Source: JAENVT01 sp039931555 (lineage in GTDB: Bacteria > Actinomycetota > Acidimicrobiia > Acidimicrobiales > Ilumatobacteraceae). Taken from it: a stretch of 10,654 bases of DNA. Below are positions 6,562 through 10,654 of this stretch, one piece after another. Below the pieces are notes generated by a model, which saw only the letters and a program-made list of their open reading frames with translations, had not been told where the DNA came from and ran no database searches. Position 1 is the first letter of the stretch. Each line of letters starts with the position of its first letter. A program made the translations under genes and the position numbers. The DNA lies in the NCBI GenBank assembly GCA_039931555.1, contig JBDTRP010000091.1:1-10654 (forward strand). The letters are read 5' to 3'.

Positions 6562-7584
6562 ATGGTCATGCATGCTGATTTGTTGCGGGTGGTCGACTCG
6601 GCGGATTGGTTCGTCACGGTGACTCTTCCGGCGCCCAGTTACTTTGACGATTCTGTGCACCGTTTTGAGGTGGAGTGGAAGAACGCACTCAAGCAGATGT
6701 CGACGCGTTGGAGCGTGGACGAGGTTGCGTCGGTCGACGCGTTCGTCGGCGAGCTCGCCCATGATGGTGGTCCGGCGCTGGTGCTGATCCACGGCCAAGG
6801 CGGAGAGACGTTCGTCAAGTTCCTAGCGGAGCCGGTCAGCCAAGGCGTCGTGCACGAAGGCCCTGTACCGCGCCTGGCGACGATCATTGAGGCGCGACAG
6901 CGAGCGCTGCCGCATGTTGTGGTCCAAACCGACCGTGCCGGGGCTGATCTGACCGCTTTCTACGGGAGCGATGTGCTCGCCACCGAGCAGGTGCAGGGCG
7001 AGGTGGAGTACATCCATCGCGGCGCGCCCGGTGGATGGTCACAGAAGCGGTTCCAGCAACGTGCCGAGAACACTTGGGAACACAACGGCAATGACGTCGC
7101 CGCGGCCGTCGCGTCGCTGGCGCGCACCGTAGGGGCGCAACTGATCGCCGTTGCCGGCGACGTCCGTGCCCAAGGCTTCGTGTTATCGGCGCTTCCCGCC
7201 GATCTGGTTGGTGTCGCCGTGAAAATTGATGAGGGGTCACCTGATGGGATCTCGGATCAGGTTGTCCGGTTGCTGTCGAGTCAGGTCGCGTCGCGCATCG
7301 CTGAACTGGCCGACCGGCTGCGCACCGGTCTGGCGACGGGTCTTGCGACGACCGAATTGGACGACGTTGTCTCGGCGGCAGCGACGGGTCGTGTGGATAC
7401 GTTGCTGGTCTGCGACGACGACTTGGACGTACCGACGACCGAACACGAGGTCGCCGGAGTGCCGGCGGGGACACGTCTGGTCGACGCGGCGATCGTCGCT
7501 GCGTTGCGCACGGACGCCACGATCTACGTCGTGCCGAACCTTGCGGTCCTCGATGGTCCGCTGGCCGCTCTCTACCGCTGGTGA
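6562..7584 (+). CDS. Bacterial archaeo-eukaryotic release factor-like protein, baeRF family 2 (Rv2629-like)
   Basis: The 340 aa product has the layout of the Rv2629-like baeRF proteins, relatives of eRF1, Pelota and Vms1. It has a divergent N-terminal region (1-145), a central eRF1-like domain, and an L7Ae/eL30-like C-terminal part ending GPLAALYRW. The key feature is the loop GAPGGWSQKRFQQ: GGWSQ at about 157-161 keeps the Gly-Gly and a Gln, as in the GGQ loop of eRF1 and the GSQ-type loop of Vms1, which release peptides from tRNA. It is followed by the family motif RAENTWEHNGNDVA. By analogy it may bind ribosomes or peptidyl-tRNA during stalling or dormancy. Rv2629 belongs to the mycobacterial DosR regulon, but its biochemical role is not settled. 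The start is set by GGGGAGG at 6548-6554. A Usp gene follows after 43 bp on the same strand, so the two are probably cotranscribed. Family assignment is strong; activity is inference. Confidence 0.88.
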   Translation: MVMHADLLRVVDSADWFVTVTLPAPSYFDDSVHRFEVEWKNALKQMSTRWSVDEVASVDAFVGELAHDGGPALVLIHGQGGETFVKFLAEPVSQGVVHEGPVPRLATIIEARQRALPHVVVQTDRAGADLTAFYGSDVLATEQVQGEVEYIHRGAPGGWSQKRFQQRAENTWEHNGNDVAAAVASLARTVGAQLIAVAGDVRAQGFVLSALPADLVGVAVKIDEGSPDGISDQVVRLLSSQVASRIAELADRLRTGLATGLATTELDDVVSAAATGRVDTLLVCDDDLDVPTTEHEVAGVPAGTRLVDAAIVAALRTDATIYVVPNLAVLDGPLAALYRW

Positions 7585-7627
7585 CAAGGCCAGCTTGTAG
7601 CGACGAAACCGAACCGAAAGGACGACC

Positions 7628-8083
7628 GTGAAGATACTGATCGCGATTGATGAATCTCCGATTTCACTTCGTGCCGCGCAAGAGGCCGCTAAACTGTTTC
7701 CGTCGGCCGAGTTCGTAGTCGTCAACGTCAATCATCGCCCCGTTCCGTGGGTCTCGACCCCTGGTTTCGGGTTCGTTTATCCCGTCACGGTTGAGCAGTT
7801 CCCAGTTCAAGGTTTGAGCCCGGACGAGCTGGCAGAGCGGGCTTCGGAAGCAGGCTTGGACGACGCCGAGGTGATCGCGCTCGAAAGTCTCGATGCCGCG
7901 ACCGCCATCTGTGAAGCTGCAGAGGCGAACGATGTCGCCGCGGTCGTGGTCGGATCACACAACAGGGGTCTGCTGCGACGGTTGCTCAACCCGTCACTTG
8001 CCGACGAAGTCGTACGCGGCACCCACCGGCCTGTCGTTGTGGTCAGCGGTGCTGTCCCAGGCGAACAGACAGGGGAGGCGTGA
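7628..8083 (+). CDS. Universal stress protein (UspA family)
   Basis: The 151 aa product is a single Usp domain. It opens MKILIAIDESPISLRAAQEA with the beta1 strand and conserved Asp, has the mid-helix ATAICEAAEANDVAAVVVGS, and ends in HRPVVVVSG. Usp proteins are cytoplasmic alpha/beta proteins, often dimeric and ATP-binding, that help cells survive starvation or hypoxia. In the ATP-type motif G-x2-G-x9-G-S the first Gly is kept (GSHN), but the second is Asn and the third is Pro (LLNPS), so ATP binding is doubtful. The GTG start follows AAAGGA (7617-7622) by 5 nt, and no nearer alternative is better. It lies 43 bp after the baeRF gene, a pairing that recalls Usp genes near Rv2629 in mycobacteria. 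Family assignment is secure. Confidence 0.93.
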   Translation: MKILIAIDESPISLRAAQEAAKLFPSAEFVVVNVNHRPVPWVSTPGFGFVYPVTVEQFPVQGLSPDELAERASEAGLDDAEVIALESLDAATAICEAAEANDVAAVVVGSHNRGLLRRLLNPSLADEVVRGTHRPVVVVSGAVPGEQTGEA

Positions 8084-8172
8084 AGGGGTTCATCAAACAC
8101 CTGGCGAGACCATTGAGTCGAGCCGCCGATGTTCTGCCAGCTATGGCTGGGATGGTGGCCCGATTTCGGTGA
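8080..8172 (+). CDS. Doubtful 30 aa basic peptide at the end of the stress pair
   Basis: A GTG at 8080 overlaps the Usp stop (GTGA). The purine-rich AGGGGAGG at 8071-8078 lies only 1 nt upstream, too close for normal use. The product (KGFIKHLARPLSRAADVL, then PAMAGMVARFR) would form a basic amphipathic helix. Its 3' end overlaps the convergent DUF389 gene. It may be a coupled micro-ORF or chance. Confidence 0.2.
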   Translation: MKGFIKHLARPLSRAADVLPAMAGMVARFR

Positions 8173-9205
8173 TTGGGCCGCTGCGAGTGATCACATCGAC
8201 ATGGACTTCACGGATGCGCAGTTCTCGCTGGCGTCCACTCGGTGTGTTCGGGAGCTGATCTTCGATCTCGGCGACCTCGGGCGGGCTGATCGTGTCGACG
8301 GTGCGGACGACCGCACGGACGACCAGGTGGCCGCTTGAGCTATCGACGTCGAAGCGGACGTCGTCGACGTGGGCGAAGGGGTGAGAGCTGCGCAGATCCC
8401 GAACGATGGTGTCTCGAACCCTGCTCTCAAAGAGTTGTTCGGCGAGGACGTTGCGAAGGTTGAACGCCAGCGCGACACCGAGCACGACCAGCACGACCAG
8501 TGTTGCGACGTTGCGCTCCAGCCAACCCCACCGGTTTCCAGATCGTGTCTCGTGTTCTCGGTAGCCGGTCAGCAAAAGCACGATCGAAGAGGCGAACTGG
8601 ATGGCGACGATGTTGGTAATGGCCAGCAGCAAGGCATGCCAGCCAAGCTGATAGTCGGCTCGGGCGATGAGCAGCGCCGACGCGGCGAGCGGTGGGACCA
8701 GCGCAGTCGCGACTGCGACACCGACGAGAGCGACGCTGAGGCGAGGCGACACGGTCGCATACGCGCCGGCTGCCCCGCCGGCGAATGCAATCAACAGGTC
8801 CAAGATGTTCGGGCTGGTGCGCACCAGGATTTCGTTTGTCAGTGGCAAGTCGCGATGGATGAAACCGATCACTGCCGCTGTGACGAACACAGCAGACGCC
8901 CCGATTAACAAGGTCGCCGCTGCATCCTGGATCAAACGGTGGTCGTTGTCAGTGACGCCGAGCGCAAGGCCGATGATCGGCCCGAGCATCAATGCAACGA
9001 TCATTGCTCCGATCACTACCGCGGTGCTGTTGGCCAACAGTCCGTAGGCGGCCAACGCCGACGCAAGCATGTTCATCGCCAAGTACGGCACCGTCGTCTG
9101 TGCGTTGCCGCGTATGGCCGAGCGGACTGCGCTGCGTTCATCGATCGTCGGTCGGCTCGACACGAAAAGCCGTCGTTTGTCACTCGGGGCGTGTGCGCTG
9201 GTCAT
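8141..9205 (-). CDS. DUF389 family integral membrane protein
   Basis: The 354 aa product matches the DUF389 'hydrophobic domain' family. A short charged N-terminus (1-35) precedes about seven membrane segments at roughly 38-58, 62-83, 95-116, 133-151, 155-181, 189-213 and 232-250. A soluble C-terminal domain (251-354) follows, ending with strands such as RELRIREVHVDVITRSGP. Family signatures include GLLANSTAVVIGAMIVALML with GPIIGLALG, and the mid-protein VALVGVAVATALVPPLAAS. The function is not established; transport or mechanosensing have been suggested only by structure-like features. No clear ribosome site precedes the ATG at 9203-9205, so it may be leaderless or weakly translated. It converges with the Usp gene and diverges from the LapA-domain gene, sharing a 177 bp intergenic region. 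Family assignment is strong, function unknown. Confidence 0.9.
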   Translation of the reverse strand: MTSAHAPSDKRRLFVSSRPTIDERSAVRSAIRGNAQTTVPYLAMNMLASALAAYGLLANSTAVVIGAMIVALMLGPIIGLALGVTDNDHRLIQDAAATLLIGASAVFVTAAVIGFIHRDLPLTNEILVRTSPNILDLLIAFAGGAAGAYATVSPRLSVALVGVAVATALVPPLAASALLIARADYQLGWHALLLAITNIVAIQFASSIVLLLTGYREHETRSGNRWGWLERNVATLVVLVVLGVALAFNLRNVLAEQLFESRVRDTIVRDLRSSHPFAHVDDVRFDVDSSSGHLVVRAVVRTVDTISPPEVAEIEDQLPNTPSGRQRELRIREVHVDVITRSGPITEIGPPSQP

Positions 9206-9382
9206 GTGTGCTGTGTCAGGTTGGTACGAGCGACGTTCGTGTTGCCCAATGCAGGGTCTGTCGTTCCGGTCAGCTGCATCAATTCACTCGGTCCTTTCGA
9301 ATCGACGGCGAATCGTGGTACCCCGTCGGGGTGGATGGTGGCACTCGGCTAGGTTCGCGAGCGAGACCGAACAGAGGTAGAT
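9206..9382. promoter_or_regulatory. Divergent intergenic region with a palindrome
   Basis: This 177 bp region separates the outward-facing DUF389 and LapA-domain genes and should contain both promoters. It holds a perfect inverted repeat, ACCCCG-T-CGGGGT at 9320-9332, about 50 bp before the LapA-domain start, which could be an operator. AGAGG at 9373-9377 is the ribosome site for ATG 9383 (5 nt gap). I could not fix -35/-10 boxes by eye. Confidence 0.45.
9320..9332. repeat. Palindrome ACCCCG-T-CGGGGT, possible operator
   Basis: Two perfect 6 bp arms around a single T sit upstream of the LapA-domain gene. Symmetry and position suit a dimeric repressor or activator. No known regulator motif is recognised, and chance is possible in this base composition. 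Confidence 0.35.
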
Positions 9383-9745
9383 ATGCTCCAGCCCCCGATG
9401 GACCACGAACCAACCGCGCGGCCCAGCGCCACGACGCCCGAAAGCTCAGACGCCGTCGCTGCGGCGTTACGTGGAGCGAAGCGGAACCGCTTTCGTGCGG
9501 GCATGGTGATCGGCATGGTCGTCACGATCGCGATTGTGCTGCTCATCGTCCAGAATGGCGAATCGGCGCAACTCGATTGGGTCTCATTCCATTTCAAGAT
9601 GCCATTGTGGATCCTCGTCATTCTCACAGCGGCCGCCGGAGCAATCGTCTGGGAAGTGATCAAAGTTGCCTGGCGACGCGGCCGACGCCAACGCCGAAAC
9701 CAGCAAGCTGCCCTTGCTAAAGCCAAAGGCATCGCTGCCGCCTAA
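9383..9745 (+). CDS. LapA-domain (DUF1049) small membrane protein
   Basis: The 120 aa product has a polar, disordered-looking N-terminus (1-35), a basic stretch (KRNRFR) and a first membrane helix (about 39-57, GMVIGMVVTIAIVLLIVQN). The family-type link NGESAQLDWVSFHFKMPLW follows, then a second helix (about 74-94) and a highly basic tail (WRRGRRQRRNQQAALAKAK). This is the LapA / DUF1049 layout. In proteobacteria LapA acts in lipopolysaccharide assembly, but actinobacterial members lack that pathway, so their role is unknown. The ATG at 9383 follows AGAGG by 5 nt. It stands divergent from DUF389 and alone on its strand. Family assignment is good, function open. Confidence 0.82.
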   Translation: MLQPPMDHEPTARPSATTPESSDAVAAALRGAKRNRFRAGMVIGMVVTIAIVLLIVQNGESAQLDWVSFHFKMPLWILVILTAAAGAIVWEVIKVAWRRGRRQRRNQQAALAKAKGIAAA

Positions 9746-9867
9746 TCGTCCGCCCGAAACTCTCCGACATGGCCGACCGATCAGGCGCGGAGGGCTATGT
9801 CGTCGCAGCGGGCGGGTCCGCGTTCGAGGTCGTTGTGGTCGGCGTGTCGGGGCCCAGTTGAGCCAGA

Positions 9868-10027
9868 GTCTTCACCGAGTTCCGTCGCGCCGCCGCAATC
9901 GCCGAGTCGAACCAACTCCCGGTCTCCACCCACTTCTTCACCGAGCACAGCCTCGCCCTCCCCGGCTCGCTGCCACGGCGAGATCGTCATCCCCGGCCTA
10001 TCCATGAGGGGGCCTGCTAACGGTTGA
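9868..10027 (+). pseudogene. Remnant of an enolase-superfamily (mandelate racemase-like) gene, C-terminal end
   Basis: From 9868 to 9975 the plus strand reads TEFRRAAAIAESNQLPVS followed by THFFTEHSLALPGSLP. This closely fits the C-terminal barrel segment of mandelate racemase/muconate-lactonizing enzymes: the 'GG-T-E-x-x-R-x-A-x-x-A' helix, then the catalytic-side strand ending in His. From 9977, in another frame, it reads GEIVIPGLSMRGPANG and stops at 10025-10027, like the usual 'dG-x-I-x-V-P' C-terminal strand. About 35 residues expected between the two pieces are missing, and the frame changes at the junction. No intact upstream part is present; a short open stretch around 9795-9857 (AFEVVVVGVSG) may be a further worn fragment. 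This is a decayed gene end. The call rests on remembered family patterns. Confidence 0.5.
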
Positions 10028-10042
10028 CGAGGTTCCTGGACT

Positions 10043-10057
10043 TGCCATGCGGTGGCA
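10043..10057. repeat. Weak stem-loop after the diguanylate cyclase gene
   Basis: TGCCA (10043-10047) pairs with TGGCA (10053-10057) across 5 nt, just past the minus-strand stop at 10073-10075. It could help end transcription, but the stem is short and has no T-run. Confidence 0.2.
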
Positions 10058-10072
10058 GACCCCTGGCTTGGC

Positions 10073-10654
10073 TTAGACGGCGGCGAAGGTGAGCCGGTTG
10101 TGCCCGGATTTCTTGGCGTCGTACATCGCTGCGTCGGCTTGGCGGATGAGGTCATCCAAATCGGTCACATTGACGGTCGGGAACGACACGGCTCCGAGAC
10201 TGATCGTCACACTGATCGCTATCTGGTCGAAGCTGATCACCGTCGACTCGACGACGCGTCGGATACGCTCGCCCAAGGCTCGGACGTCGGTCTCACCGGC
10301 TCCGGGCAGCACCGCAAGGAACTCTTCGCCTCCATACCGCATCAGCGTGTCGCCTTCACGCAACACGCCCTTCGCCGAGTTCGCTATCGCCCTCAGCACC
10401 TGGTCTCCCGACTGGTGCCCGTAGGTGTCGTTGACCGCTTTGAAGTGATCGATGTCGAACATCACAGCACCAAGCGGTTCTTTCGTTCGAACGGACCGGC
10501 TGAACTCCTGACTCAACCGCTCCAACCCAAAGCGCCGGTTGTACAGCCCCGTCAGGGGGTCGATGGCGCCGCGACGTGCTGGAGCCTTTCGTGGCTCAGT
10601 GCATTGTTCAGTGCAACCGCGAAGTTCGGCAACCGTCTAGTCAGGCGCGGCAAC
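10073..10654 (-). pseudogene. Diguanylate cyclase (GGDEF domain), partial at right edge, apparent frameshift
   Basis: The minus strand encodes a GGDEF domain that makes cyclic di-GMP from two GTP. Seen in order: DPLTGLYNRRFG; the metal-binding FDIDHFKAVNDTYGHQSGD; the inhibitory-site RxxD (REGD) five residues before the active-site RYGGEEF; ISLGAVSFP; and the C-terminal ADAAMYDAKKSGHNR, with a TAA stop at 10073-10075. The catalytic and inhibitory residues are intact, so the domain looks functional. Upstream the frame stops matching: from the right edge another frame reads LPNFAVALNNALSHERLQHV, a helical lead-in typical just before GGDEF. It runs into DPLTG only after a net one-base loss near 10565-10570. 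The true gene therefore continues past the window and appears frameshifted here. If the shift is real, a TTG at 10525 could start a truncated form that lacks the DPLTG motif. The sensor domain is not visible. Confidence 0.8.

Noticed and set aside
9781..10155. Minus-strand frame after the diguanylate cyclase
   Set aside because: It overlaps the GGDEF 3' end and is antisense to the racemase remnant; low-complexity Ser/Pro-rich translation.
1..10654. CRISPR array, tRNA, rRNA, insertion sequence or attachment site
   Set aside because: No regularly spaced repeats, cloverleaf-like segments, transposase motifs or long terminal repeats were seen.

Overview
The window is GC-rich DNA that looks like a chromosome segment from an actinobacterium or a close relative. 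The evidence is high third-position GC, GTG starts, tight ATGA/GTGA gene overlaps, and a release-factor-like protein of the mycobacterial Rv2629 type beside a universal stress protein. I cannot place it below phylum with confidence. There are no tRNA or rRNA genes, no CRISPR array and no insertion sequence.

Layout. The left edge (1-410, minus strand) carries a universal stress protein (Usp) gene broken by two apparent single-base losses. About 400 bp follow with no convincing gene. Then come two possible very small ORFs (803-925, a one-helix membrane peptide with a good ribosome site; 931-1017). The core is a plus-strand carbohydrate operon: transketolase (992-3097), a doubtful 77-78 aa ORF that touches both neighbours, phosphoglucomutase (3327-5024) and a COG5368 / GH144-type glycoamylase-like protein (5021-6319). 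The last two share an ATGA junction. Next is a stress or dormancy pair, a baeRF family 2 (Rv2629-like) protein with a GGWSQ loop (6562-7584) and a Usp (7628-8083). A DUF389 membrane protein faces it on the minus strand (8141-9205). Across a 177 bp divergent intergenic region lies a LapA-domain membrane protein (9383-9745). Downstream is the eroded C-terminal end of an enolase-superfamily (mandelate racemase-like) gene (9868-10027). At the right edge is a minus-strand diguanylate cyclase (GGDEF) that runs off the window and also shows an apparent frameshift.

How the parts may work together. Transketolase and phosphoglucomutase join the pentose phosphate pathway to glucose-1-phosphate and glycan metabolism. 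The glycoside hydrolase-like protein has no visible signal peptide and so probably acts inside the cell on a glucan. The Rv2629-like/Usp pair and the second Usp recall the dormancy (DosR) islands of mycobacteria. A reasonable inference is a stress or starvation island that couples reserve-carbohydrate turnover to ribosome rescue or hibernation functions.

The main cautions are three apparent net -1 frameshifts (near 109, 325 and 10567), which could be real decay or assembly error, and several tiny ORFs that rest only on spacing and ribosome sites.
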